NCBI RefSeq assembly: GCF_002843235.3
Contig: NZ_CP031123.2
Location: forward strand, 3,968,001 to 4,032,000
Length of the DNA stretch: 64,000 nucleotides
Direction of reading: 5' to 3'
From: Providencia huaxiensis
GTDB lineage: Bacteria; Pseudomonadota; Gammaproteobacteria; Enterobacterales; Enterobacteriaceae
The notes under the pieces are model-generated. The model saw nothing but the letters and a program-made list of their open reading frames with translations. It was not told where the DNA came from and searched no databases. Position 1 is the stretch's first letter; every line of letters begins with the position of its first letter. A program made the translations under genes and the position numbers. Positions 54,757 through 63,406 of this stretch are shown piece after piece.

Positions 54757-57700
54757 AGCTACAGCTATCGTCTTGGGCGATAACGCGTCCAATCCCAACT
54801 ATTGTGATTTTTTTAGCCCTGACAATCGCTGGGCTTTTCTCTTTTAATCAATTACCTATCACTGCGAACCCAGTGATTACCTTTCCGATTGTTACGGTTA
54901 CTGTCACACAGGATGGCTCATCACCGACAGAGTTAGAAAATGCCGTCACAAAGCGAGTTGAACGCGCAGTTTCTGGGATCCCCGGTATCCGCCATATTAC
55001 CTCATCGATTAGTGAAGGCGCATCAACGACAACCATTGAATTTGATTTAAGTGTTGATGCCCATGTCGCCACTAACGATGTACGTGAACAAATTGGGCAA
55101 ATTCGTGGGGAATTGCCACAAACTATCGACGAACCGTTAATTAACCGTATTGATGTCGAAGGCGGGGCGATTTTACGTTATGCCGTTTCATCTGAAACCG
55201 AATCTATCGCCGATTTGTCTTGGTTTGTCGATGACACCGTGAGTAAGCAGTTGATTACTGTGCCAGGGGTGCAAAAGGTCAGTCGGTTAGGGGATACAGA
55301 GCGAGTAATTCGCATTGAGCCGGACGCAGATAAACTCGCTGCAATGCAGTTATCGATAGCGAGTATCAATGAAATATTGAAAAATAATCATCAGAATTCT
55401 GCTGGGGGAAACGCAAAATACAATCGGTTACAGCATACTATTCGTGTTTTAGGGGAAAAACAGGCAGTAGATGATATTAAAAACATCATGCTACCCATTG
55501 ATAACCAAAAATCTGTCAGGTTGGGGGAAATCGCTAATATTTATGATGGCCATAAAAATGTGAAATCTATTTCGCAACTTGATGGTAAAGAGGTTGTCGG
55601 GTTTGCGGTGTATCGTGCAAAAGGCTCTAGTGATACCAAGGTAGCTCAGGGCGTTGTACAAGCACTGGAAAAGCTACAAAAAGCCAACCCAAATGTTGAA
55701 ATAAGCTTGGTTTCATCGACGGTCAAATACACGGAATCGAGCTTTACGCTAACGATTCAAACCTTATTAGAAGGGGCCTTTTTAACCATCGTTATCGTAT
55801 TTTTCTTTTTGAAAAGCTGGCGAGCCACTTTGGTGGCAGCAGTGGCATTGCCTCTATCGATATTACCGACCTTTTTTATTTTGATGTTATTTGATTACAG
55901 CTTAAATAGCATCACATTACTGGCCCTGACGTTAGTGATTGGCATCTTAGTGGATGATGCGATTGTTGAAATTGAAAATATCCAAAAATATATTGAACGC
56001 GGTGAGCGGCCGTATCTTGCTGCATTGAAAGCCTCTGATGCAATAGGTTTTGCGATTGTTGCCATTACGCTAACGATTGTCGCGGTATTTTTACCCGTTA
56101 GTTTTATTGGCGGCTTTGTGGGGCAATATTTTGTACCATTCGGCATTACCGTTTCTGCCGCTGTGTTGTCTTCCTTGTTGGTGGCAAGGTTAGTTACGCC
56201 ATTAATGGCAGCCTATGTATTATTGCCACAAAAAGGTGCCCATGAAGGCGTTAAAACAGCAAATTGGATAGCGCGTTATACCCGTTTTTTATCGATGACA
56301 CTAAAACACCGCAAGTTCGCATCAATGCTAGCTGGTGGGTTTCTGTTTGGTTCAGTGGCGATAACCAGTTTTTTGCCTGTGGGGTTCATGCCAGATGGTG
56401 ATATCAGTGTTAGCCAAATTAATATTGAGCTGCCACCGGGAACGCCTGTTGAGCAAACGCAGAAAAAAATTAATGAAATTGCCAAACAGCTAAAAGATAG
56501 GCCGGAAATTTTATCGGCCTACTCGATTGCCGGAATTGCGGATGACTCAGAAGGCGTTGCTCAGCACAAAGGCGAAATGATTTTAACCTTAACTGAGCCC
56601 AGTGAGCGTGAATTATCACAAAAAGAATTTGAGCTGGCTATCTCTGAGTGGTTAAGCCAAAAAACGGATGCACGTTACACTTTCAGCAACAGTAATGGGG
56701 GAAAAGAATTTTCGTTAATGTTTACAGGGAGTGACCCTGAACAACTCGAAAAATCGATGCAAAAATTGCGCGAGGCAATGGCAAAAATTGATGGGTTTAA
56801 AAATGTCCAAGTTATGAAACCGCTATTACGTAAAGAATTGATTGTTAAACCTAATGTGGTAGATGTTGCCCGAACAGGCATCAGTGTGGAAGAGATTGCA
56901 AACACACTACGCATTGCGACTATGGGGGAGGCAAATTCACGTAGCGCTAAGTTTAATCTGCCAGATAGGCAATTAGCCGTACAGGTGATTTTACCGGAGT
57001 CCCAGCAAAATAATATTGATGTGCTGAATAATTTATATGTAAGAAGCCAAAATGGGCAAAACGTCCCGATTAAATCTGTTGCTAATATTGACTCCAGTGA
57101 TGGCCCTTCCCAGATTGAGCGAATTAATCGCCAAAGACAGATGTCGATAGAAGCCAATTTGGAAGGGCTCACATTAGGGGAAGCGTTAGATATTGTGGCG
57201 CAACTTCCTGAGTATCAACAACTGCCACACAGTATTTCCCAAGTGGAATACGGTGATATGGAATATATGATTGATATGTTCGAACGCTTTGGCACTACGA
57301 TGGTATTCAGTGTGTTACTGGTTTTCGCTATTTTAATCGTATTGTTTAAAGATTTTATTCAGCCGATTACCATACTGGTTGCCTTACCCTTTTCGATTGG
57401 CGGGGCAATTATAGCTTTAGTGTTATACGGTGCGATGATCGATTTACCTGTCATTATTGGTATTTTAATGCTGATGGGGATTGTGACGAAAAACTCGATT
57501 TTGCTGGTGGAATTCATTCTTGAAAAACAACGTTCAGGTATGGCGCGAGAAAAAGCGATTATTGAGGCAGGACAAGAGCGTATTCGGCCCATTATTATGA
57601 CGACCTTTGCCATGATTGCAGGGATGATCCCCCTAGTACTAACAAGTGGGGCAGACGCAGGGTTTCGAGCCCCTATGGCCATCGCTGTGATTGGCGGCTT

Positions 57701-57839
57701 GTTGAGCTCCACGATCCTTAGCTTGTTGTTTGTCCCTGTGATTTATAGCTTGATGGATGATTTAAAACGTAAATTATTACCTCAGCTCGCCAAATTAACC
57801 TCAGTGACAAAAGAAGACCGCAATATTAAGCACTGGTAA
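54753..57839 (+). CDS. RND-family efflux pump, inner-membrane component
   Basis: A 1028-residue proton-driven pump with 12 transmembrane segments: TM1, then a large periplasmic loop, TM2-6 from about 335, a second loop, and TM7-12 from about 850. The proton-relay Asp pair is in LVIGILVDDAIVEIENI (about 401-402). The RND signature motifs SWRATLVAAVALPLS and GIVTKNSILLVEF are present. It resembles the MdtB/AcrB-like and heavy-substrate HAE1 branch rather than a classic AcrB. Substrates could be drugs, bile salts or a siderophore, given the adjoining receptor. It ends before a GC-rich hairpin at 57850-57867. Confidence 0.9.
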   Translation: MKLQLSSWAITRPIPTIVIFLALTIAGLFSFNQLPITANPVITFPIVTVTVTQDGSSPTELENAVTKRVERAVSGIPGIRHITSSISEGASTTTIEFDLSVDAHVATNDVREQIGQIRGELPQTIDEPLINRIDVEGGAILRYAVSSETESIADLSWFVDDTVSKQLITVPGVQKVSRLGDTERVIRIEPDADKLAAMQLSIASINEILKNNHQNSAGGNAKYNRLQHTIRVLGEKQAVDDIKNIMLPIDNQKSVRLGEIANIYDGHKNVKSISQLDGKEVVGFAVYRAKGSSDTKVAQGVVQALEKLQKANPNVEISLVSSTVKYTESSFTLTIQTLLEGAFLTIVIVFFFLKSWRATLVAAVALPLSILPTFFILMLFDYSLNSITLLALTLVIGILVDDAIVEIENIQKYIERGERPYLAALKASDAIGFAIVAITLTIVAVFLPVSFIGGFVGQYFVPFGITVSAAVLSSLLVARLVTPLMAAYVLLPQKGAHEGVKTANWIARYTRFLSMTLKHRKFASMLAGGFLFGSVAITSFLPVGFMPDGDISVSQINIELPPGTPVEQTQKKINEIAKQLKDRPEILSAYSIAGIADDSEGVAQHKGEMILTLTEPSERELSQKEFELAISEWLSQKTDARYTFSNSNGGKEFSLMFTGSDPEQLEKSMQKLREAMAKIDGFKNVQVMKPLLRKELIVKPNVVDVARTGISVEEIANTLRIATMGEANSRSAKFNLPDRQLAVQVILPESQQNNIDVLNNLYVRSQNGQNVPIKSVANIDSSDGPSQIERINRQRQMSIEANLEGLTLGEALDIVAQLPEYQQLPHSISQVEYGDMEYMIDMFERFGTTMVFSVLLVFAILIVLFKDFIQPITILVALPFSIGGAIIALVLYGAMIDLPVIIGILMLMGIVTKNSILLVEFILEKQRSGMAREKAIIEAGQERIRPIIMTTFAMIAGMIPLVLTSGADAGFRAPMAIAVIGGLLSSTILSLLFVPVIYSLMDDLKRKLLPQLAKLTSVTKEDRNIKHW

Positions 57840-57849
57840 AGGGATAAAA

Positions 57850-57867
57850 GCTGGCCGAAAGGCCAGC
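57850..57867. terminator. Hairpin with GAAA tetraloop after RND operon
   Basis: A perfect 7-bp stem, GCTGGCC and GGCCAGC, around a GAAA tetraloop, 10 bases after the pump's stop. The T-run lies on the left side and so serves leftward transcripts. For the rightward RND operon it would act mainly as an RNA 3'-end stabiliser or weak terminator. Confidence 0.5.
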
Positions 57868-58330
57868 AATGACTCACGTACTTTGTTACTCTGTTAAGCA
57901 TCGTATTGATGAGACCAGAAATGAAAATCGAGACGATTAGTTATATTAAAAAGCAAGCGGCAGCCCGTGATCAAAAATTAAAATCTCAAGTTAATAAATC
58001 ATAAATATAGCCTAATAAATAGGGTTATTACATCAAAAAAAGAATATCAATAATTGAATGACTAATTGCTATCAAAAATAAATGTTATTTAATGTTTTTT
58101 ATTTTTAATTCTTATCATTAATCTAATTAGGAACGGATTTGATTAAATTGATAATAAAAATCAATTTAACACCTAACTCAGTTTGTTTATAATTACTTGT
58201 TTTATATCAATACATTAATGGTTTTTCGTTGGAATTGATTTAATTGTAAATTATTAGCTATTGCTTTATTACATATACTTCGTGAATATAGAGGGAGAAT
58301 TAATATTGATTTCAGACCTTGAGAGTTATT
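57868..58330. other. AT-rich gap between RND operon and emrA
   Basis: Some 460 bases with no intact gene except a short antitoxin relic (57921-58004). From 58010 on the sequence is very AT-rich, with no clear structure, and probably includes the emrA promoter. An emrR-type repressor gene, often found next to emrAB, is absent here. Confidence 0.5.
57921..58004 (+). pseudogene. Phd/YefM-type antitoxin N-terminal relic
   Basis: 27 codons reading MKIETISYIKKQAAA and then diverging to a stop. The first 14 residues match the start of Phd/YefM antitoxins (MKxETISYxKxxAAxLD). The rest of the antitoxin and any toxin are gone. There is an AGA-rich sequence before the ATG but no clear ribosome site. 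It is short, so chance similarity remains possible. Confidence 0.4.
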
Positions 58331-59503
58331 ATGAGTCAAGATACCCATTCAGAAATACACAATCAAAAAACGACGAATGAAAAACGTAGAACAATATGGA
58401 TGGTGGTAGCCACAATAATTATCGTTCTATTATTTGTAGCCTATGGTGTTTATTGGTTTTTAGTTTTACGCTTTCAAGAATATACCGATGACGCTTATGT
58501 ATCTGGTTTGCAGATCCCGATAGTTGCGCAAACAACGGGTAATGTGACTCAAGTTAACTTTGAAAATACTGACTTGGTAAAAGCGGGTGACGTATTGGTT
58601 GTATTGGATAAAACTAATGCCCGATTGGCATTTGAACAAGCCAAACATGATTTAGCAACAACTGTGCGCAAAACCAAAGAGCTGTATATCAATGGTGATG
58701 AGTATCAAGCGCAAATTCAAAAAAACCGGGTGACACTTGCGCAAGCGCAAAAAGATTATCAACGTCGTGTGGCGCTAGGGCGTAGCGGTACTATTTCGAA
58801 GGAAGACCTACAGCATTCGCAAGAAGCCGTACAACTTGCGCAGGCGGCTCTGGATATTTCTATTCAACAATATAATGCCAACCGTGCATTGCTGCGTAAC
58901 ACGGAGCTTAAAAAGCAACCGGAAATTCAGCAAGCGGCTGATAGCGTGCGCAGTGCGTGGATAAACTTACAACGTACTGAAATTAAAAGCCCGATGACGG
59001 GGTATGTTTCACGGCGTAATGTTCAAGTCGGTTCTCAAGTCAGCCCACAGAGCTCTTTAATGGCCATTGTGCCTGTTCAGCCTGTTTGGGTAGATGCAAA
59101 CTTCAAAGAAACCCAACTGGAAAAAGTTCGTATTGGGCAACCCGTGACTATCAATAGTGATTTTTACGGAGAGGATATTGTTTATAACGGCACTGTTGTT
59201 GGGCTTGATATGGGAACCGGTAGTGCTTTTTCATTATTACCCGCTCAAAATGCAACCGGGAACTGGATTAAGGTGGTACAGCGTTTGCCTGTACGTGTTG
59301 AATTAGACCCTGAGCAGGTGGCGAAACACCCACTGCGCATTGGGTTGTCCATGAATGTCACGATAGATATTAAAGACCAAAATGGCCCTGTTTTAGCGGA
59401 AGTTCAGCGTACAGTACCGGCATTTGAAAGTGATGTGTTGGTCTTAAACTTAAGTGATGTCGACCACATCATCGACACCATTATCAGCGATAACGCAGAC
59501 TAG
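58331..59503 (+). CDS. emrA: EmrA-like multidrug efflux membrane fusion protein
   Basis: A 390-residue HlyD-family adaptor with one N-terminal transmembrane segment (about 22-44, TIWMVVATIIIVLLFVAYGV). The YTDDAYVSGLQIPI start of the lipoyl domain is typical of EmrA. A long coiled coil follows (about 95-205, Gln-rich), then EIKSPMTGYVSRRNVQVGSQV and a beta-barrel. Length equals E. coli EmrA (390). With EmrB and TolC it exports hydrophobic drugs or uncouplers. ATG 58331 is used; the upstream TTG adds four residues. The stop is 16 bases before the chosen emrB start. Confidence 0.9.
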   Translation: MSQDTHSEIHNQKTTNEKRRTIWMVVATIIIVLLFVAYGVYWFLVLRFQEYTDDAYVSGLQIPIVAQTTGNVTQVNFENTDLVKAGDVLVVLDKTNARLAFEQAKHDLATTVRKTKELYINGDEYQAQIQKNRVTLAQAQKDYQRRVALGRSGTISKEDLQHSQEAVQLAQAALDISIQQYNANRALLRNTELKKQPEIQQAADSVRSAWINLQRTEIKSPMTGYVSRRNVQVGSQVSPQSSLMAIVPVQPVWVDANFKETQLEKVRIGQPVTINSDFYGEDIVYNGTVVGLDMGTGSAFSLLPAQNATGNWIKVVQRLPVRVELDPEQVAKHPLRIGLSMNVTIDIKDQNGPVLAEVQRTVPAFESDVLVLNLSDVDHIIDTIISDNAD

Positions 59504-59519
59504 CTTGAAAGGAGCCGTT

Positions 59520-61043
59520 GTGGCAGATATTCAACCACTTAAGGGTGCAAAACTGGTATGGGCAACCATTGCGTTGTCCCTTGCAACTTTCATGCAGGTG
59601 CTTGATTCCACGATTGCTAACGTGGCTATCCCGACGATTGCCGGTGATCTCGGGGTTTCCATGTCACAAGGAACATGGGTCATTACCTCGTTTGGCGTAT
59701 CGAATGCGATTTCTATTGCGATTTCAGGTTACCTCGCGAAGCGTTTTGGTGAAATCCGTGTTTTCTTATGGGCAACGGCACTTTTCACATTATTTTCATT
59801 ACTTTGTGGGTTTTCCGATAGCCTTGGTATGCTGATTTTATACCGCGTATTGCAAGGGGCTGTTGCAGGGCCGGTGATCCCGCTTTCGCAAAGCCTTATT
59901 ATGCGTTGCTACCCGCCGAAAATGCAAAATATGGCGTTAGCATTTTGGTCGATGACCATCATTTTAGCTCCAGTGTTCGGTCCTATTTTCGGTGGTTATA
60001 TTAGTGATAATTTCCATTGGGGCTGGATATTCTTTATGAATGTGCCTTTGGGAATTTTCGTCATTATTGTTGGCTCTATTATCCTAAAAGGGATGGAGTC
60101 GAAGATCGTGAAAGTCCCATTCAATGTGATTGGTTTGGCGCTACTTTCGGTGGGCGTTGGTTGCTTACAAGTTCTGCTCGACAAAGGTAAGGAGCTGGGA
60201 TGGTTGGCGTCTAATGAAATTGTTATCTTAGCCGTTGTTTCAGCGATTGCATTGGTCTTCCTCGTAATTTGGGAACTTACTGACAAAAACCCAATTGTCG
60301 AATTATCGTTATTTAAATCGCGCAATTTTACCATCGGAACGATTTCTGTCAGTTTGGCATATATGGCCTATTTCGGCGCTATTGTATTGTTGCCGCAGCT
60401 CTTACAAGAAGTGTATGGCTATACGGCAACATGGGCAGGGTTAGCATTGGCACCCATTGGTTTATTGCCTGTGTTGTTCTCGGCTCCAGTGGCAAAATTA
60501 TCCGATTTTCTCGATATCCGCTGGATAGTGACCTTTAGCTTTGTATTTTATGCAATTTGTTTCTTCTGGCGCGCGTATACGTTTGAACCGGATATGGGCT
60601 TTTCTGCTGTGGTTTGGCCACAACTGGTGCAAGGGATGGCGGTGGCTTGCTTCTTTATGCCACTGACCACATTAACCCTTTCTGGCCTACCGCCCGAAAA
60701 ACTCGCTTCGGCGTCGAGTTTAGCCAACTTTTTCCGTACCTTAGCGGGTTCAATAGGGACTTCCATAACCACAACGTTGTGGAGTGATAGAGAAGCCGTA
60801 CATCATAGCCAATTAACGGAATTTATTACCGATTACAATCCTGAGTCTTTAGGGATGTATCAAGAAATGGCCGCTCATGGGCTGAGTACCGAACAGACTT
60901 CCGGTTTTATTGCTCAGCAAATCACTAGCCAAGGGTTAATTATTGCTGCAAATGAGATCTTCTGGTTATGCGGTTGGGTATTTATTGCGCTGATTATTAC
61001 CGTTTGGTTTGCTAAGCCACCATTTGGCAGTAAAGCGAAATAA
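59520..61043 (+). CDS. emrB: EmrB-like multidrug efflux MFS permease
   Basis: A 507-residue drug/proton antiporter of the DHA2 (14-TM) family. Near-identity with E. coli EmrB is visible in SLATFMQVLDSTIANVAIP (motif D1), SQGTWVITSFGVSNAI, and FGAIVLLPQLLQEVYGYTAT. The start is the GTG at 59520, which has GAAAGGAG 6 bases upstream and gives the EmrB length; the longer frame begins inside emrA. It pairs with the EmrA-like adaptor and presumably TolC. It is convergent with paaY across a hairpin. Confidence 0.93.
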   Translation: MADIQPLKGAKLVWATIALSLATFMQVLDSTIANVAIPTIAGDLGVSMSQGTWVITSFGVSNAISIAISGYLAKRFGEIRVFLWATALFTLFSLLCGFSDSLGMLILYRVLQGAVAGPVIPLSQSLIMRCYPPKMQNMALAFWSMTIILAPVFGPIFGGYISDNFHWGWIFFMNVPLGIFVIIVGSIILKGMESKIVKVPFNVIGLALLSVGVGCLQVLLDKGKELGWLASNEIVILAVVSAIALVFLVIWELTDKNPIVELSLFKSRNFTIGTISVSLAYMAYFGAIVLLPQLLQEVYGYTATWAGLALAPIGLLPVLFSAPVAKLSDFLDIRWIVTFSFVFYAICFFWRAYTFEPDMGFSAVVWPQLVQGMAVACFFMPLTTLTLSGLPPEKLASASSLANFFRTLAGSIGTSITTTLWSDREAVHHSQLTEFITDYNPESLGMYQEMAAHGLSTEQTSGFIAQQITSQGLIIAANEIFWLCGWVFIALIITVWFAKPPFGSKAK

Positions 61044-61049
61044 TTAATG

Positions 61050-61076
61050 GATGGGGCTAAGTATTATAGCCCCATC
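61050..61076. terminator. Bidirectional hairpin between emrB and paaY
   Basis: Perfect 10-bp arms, GATGGGGCTA (61050-61059) and TAGCCCCATC (61067-61076), with a 7-base loop, lying between the convergent emrB and paaY genes. T-runs on both sides are weak, so the efficiency is uncertain. Confidence 0.6.
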
Positions 61077-61080
61077 TAGC

Positions 61081-61674
61081 TTATAGCTGGGATTTAGGAA
61101 TAATATTCTCAAAACTTAGGGTTGGCCGGTTTGTTTCGACTTCTTTGAGCGGCTCGACTTCTTTAAACGTGTTTAAGCAGCGCGTGACTAAGTTTTGATA
61201 ATCTTTAGTTCCGCTGGTTTTCCATGCAATTTCTTTTTCTGATAATGTGCGAAGTACTTTTGCAGGCGTACCAACGATAAGACTATTATCAGCAAATATC
61301 GCCTCGGCTTTGATAAAGGCGCAAGCACCGACAATCGAGTTTTCGCCAATTATTGCTCCATCCATAATCACACTGTTCATCCCGACTAAAGCATTACGCT
61401 TGATATGGCAGCCATGTAAGATAGCCCCATGGCCAATATGCCCATTTTCCTCGACGATCGTTTCATACTGTGGGAAACCGTGCATGACACAATTATCTTG
61501 CACGTTTGCGCCATCTTTGATGATCAATCGGCCAAAATCGCCACGTAAACTGGCATTTGGGCCAATATAGACATTTTTACCAATAATAACATCTCCAATC
61601 ACTACCGCAGTAGGGTGGACAAAACTTTCAGGGCTGACGACTGGCGTAATGCCATCGATTTGATAAAAAGGCAT
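61081..61674 (-). CDS. paaY: Hexapeptide-repeat protein PaaY
   Basis: A 197-residue left-handed beta-helix protein of the gamma-carbonic-anhydrase-like group. Repeats run through about 20-145, with [22 protein letters not shown] and [29 protein letters not shown] holding His ligands for metal. PaaY is a thioesterase or accessory protein in phenylacetate degradation, encoded after paaX. Length equals E. coli PaaY (196). ATG 61674 follows GGAG; the longer frame would run back into paaX. It lies 22 bases after paaX. Confidence 0.9.
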   Translation of the reverse strand: MPFYQIDGITPVVSPESFVHPTAVVIGDVIIGKNVYIGPNASLRGDFGRLIIKDGANVQDNCVMHGFPQYETIVEENGHIGHGAILHGCHIKRNALVGMNSVIMDGAIIGENSIVGACAFIKAEAIFADNSLIVGTPAKVLRTLSEKEIAWKTSGTKDYQNLVTRCLNTFKEVEPLKEVETNRPTLSFENIIPKSQL

Positions 61675-61696
61675 ATGGGCTCCTGTAATAGAGGTT

Positions 61697-62635
61697 TTAG
61701 GCCGCGAGCTCTCGGAGTACACCACCAAAGCGGCGATAGTAAGCGCTGGATGGTTGAGGAAGTTCACCAACCGTACTTTCGCACTGTTCAGAAACGTATT
61801 GGGTCGCGGCTTGGTCGATACGCTGATAAATATTGGTGCAAAGGTGGCGTGCAATATGACCTTCCCATTGTGTGGGAAGGAGCTCGTCTGGCAATAATGG
61901 GTCTTTTAACGTGACACGACGATAGAAATGGATCAGCAATAAACGTAATTGAAAGCTGTGTTCCGGGGAAATTTGCGCATCAATATTTTCTTTAAGCAGT
62001 AATGCGAGTGGCCTAAATAATGAAATAAACTGGTGATAGTGTTCTGAAATTTCTTGCAAAGACCAAGCATGGGAAACCAGTTCTTTGAGGTTTTTTTCTG
62101 AGCGGCTATAGGGGTAATCTGCGTGAAAATAAATTGTATTTTCAGTCGCATTGAGTTCATTGAGTAGCGTAGCTACATCACTTTGTGCACAGCTTGGTGC
62201 CGCCATGAGTGAGGTATTAAATTGCCCGAAACCGAGCCAACTAAGTTCCTTTTTTAGCCTGATTTTTTCATCTTTTTCAGCGGTTTCAAGAAGGAGTAAA
62301 TCCCACTTTCCATCCCAATCAGGTTGTTCTGCGAGATAAATTTTATTTTCTGCACGGCGAAATCGGCTTTGCCCGCGCTCAGAAATACGGTAATAGCTGC
62401 GACGGCCGATTTTTTCTGTATCAAGCCAACCTTCTTTTTGTAAGCGGAAAACAGACGTTCGGACAAAACGATCAGTAAAACCCATCGGCTCTAACAGCTT
62501 AGTTAAGCTTCCTAACCACACTTCGCCACCACGATGGTGCAAAGCATCACCATATAGTGAGCTAATTAAAGAGGTGCCGCTAATAGGTTGGCTTGCTATT
62601 GCATGTTGTATGAATTGGTTAAGTTTATTTTCCAT
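61697..62635 (-). CDS. paaX: Phenylacetate-operon repressor PaaX
   Basis: A 312-residue GntR-like repressor. The N-terminal winged helix (about 10-95) has [35 protein letters not shown] and [13 protein letters not shown], the PaaX signature. The rest is the PaaX C-terminal region. It represses phenylacetate-degradation genes until phenylacetyl-CoA is present. In E. coli it lies next to paaA-K and paaZ, but no catabolic genes are in this window, so its targets are elsewhere or lost. The ribosome site is weak. Confidence 0.93.
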   Translation of the reverse strand: MENKLNQFIQHAIASQPISGTSLISSLYGDALHHRGGEVWLGSLTKLLEPMGFTDRFVRTSVFRLQKEGWLDTEKIGRRSYYRISERGQSRFRRAENKIYLAEQPDWDGKWDLLLLETAEKDEKIRLKKELSWLGFGQFNTSLMAAPSCAQSDVATLLNELNATENTIYFHADYPYSRSEKNLKELVSHAWSLQEISEHYHQFISLFRPLALLLKENIDAQISPEHSFQLRLLLIHFYRRVTLKDPLLPDELLPTQWEGHIARHLCTNIYQRIDQAATQYVSEQCESTVGELPQPSSAYYRRFGGVLRELAA

Positions 62636-62738
62636 TTATATTTCATCTATAAAATTTATGTATCAGAAGGCTTACTGAATAGTAGACATAAATTTAAAGG
62701 TTGTCTTTGAAGTGACCCTATAAAGTTGATACTTTTAG

Positions 62739-62884
62739 TTAAATGGCTTGTAAGGCCTGATTTCGGTATTCAACTGGAGTCAGGTCTTTTAATTTGATTT
62801 TTATCCATTTGGTATTGCAATACTCTTCAATAGTGCTGAGGCTGTTTTTACCTGTGTGGATGATCAAGCGATCACGTTCCTAGT
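62739..62884 (-). pseudogene. IS3-family (IS150-like) transposase C-terminal remnant
   Basis: Read leftward, the open frame ends in WIKIKLKDLTPVEYRNQALQ. This matches the extreme C-terminus of IS3-family OrfB integrases (IKLKLKGLSPVEYRTQ). An in-frame stop occurs a few codons upstream, so only the last 45 or so residues remain. The stop lies just inside a candidate IS end at about 62711-62732. Confidence 0.65.
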
Positions 62885-62945
62885 CGTATCGAACATTCAC
62901 AATATTGTCGCTCTTTATAGTGTGGAACAACGTACTTAATATTGG

Positions 62946-63083
62946 TTAGCACCATGTCAAAGCCTGATAGGACTTCAAAGGTAAGTTTCTTTTGAGCCTG
63001 TTATTAAGTCTGAGTAGCAGGTATATCGGAACTACGAAAGTGAGTAAATGATCATAATGAAACTGACCCACCTGTACCAATGA
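62946..63083 (-). pseudogene. Possible second transposase remnant
   Basis: A leftward open frame with QFHYDHLLTFVVPIYLLLRL, then NNRLKRNLPLKSYQAL and a Trp-Cys before the stop. It faintly resembles the C-termini of IS481-type transposases, which have a Tyr-Asn and RLKTLKGLTPYE pattern. The resemblance is weak and the sequence is degraded; a degenerate piece of unrelated sequence is possible. Confidence 0.3.
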
Positions 63084-63406
63084 CGAATGGCAGATGAAAA
63101 AATAAATTATAGTGTTGAAAATACTCAATTACTCGTTTGATTTATAATTAAGCTTTGAATTCTAATTATTCAGTTTATGGGTAACAATTTCAATTATTTG
63201 TTCTTAAAAGGAAAAAATAAGTGCACTAATTGCTAGAAATAAAGATGTTTACTGTATGAACAAAAGTGTTGCGGGAATTAATATTTGTAACATATCTTGT
63301 TTGCATTAAGAGTAGAAAACAATATTAATTGTTTATTAATAAGATTAGATATCTTTTTTCTTGTTTTTAGTTACTACCAACAATTAAAAAATGGAGTTTT
63401 ACTGGT

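Larger units (their letters stand above)
62636..63406. other. Gap with insertion-sequence debris
   Basis: 770 bases with no intact gene. It contains fragments of at least one, probably two, transposase genes (62739-62884 and 62946-63083), and AGTGACCCTATAAAGTTGATAC at about 62711-62732, which looks like the end of an IS3/IS150-type element. From about 63120 it is AT-rich and may include the promoter of the acetyltransferase gene. Confidence 0.55.

Noticed and set aside
56675..57172. Leftward 165-codon open frame inside the RND pump gene
   Set aside because: Antisense shadow of a well-conserved pump coding sequence.
62946..63128. Leftward 60-residue membrane-like protein
   Set aside because: No ribosome binding site, and the C-terminal part resembles a degraded transposase end, so it is treated as debris.
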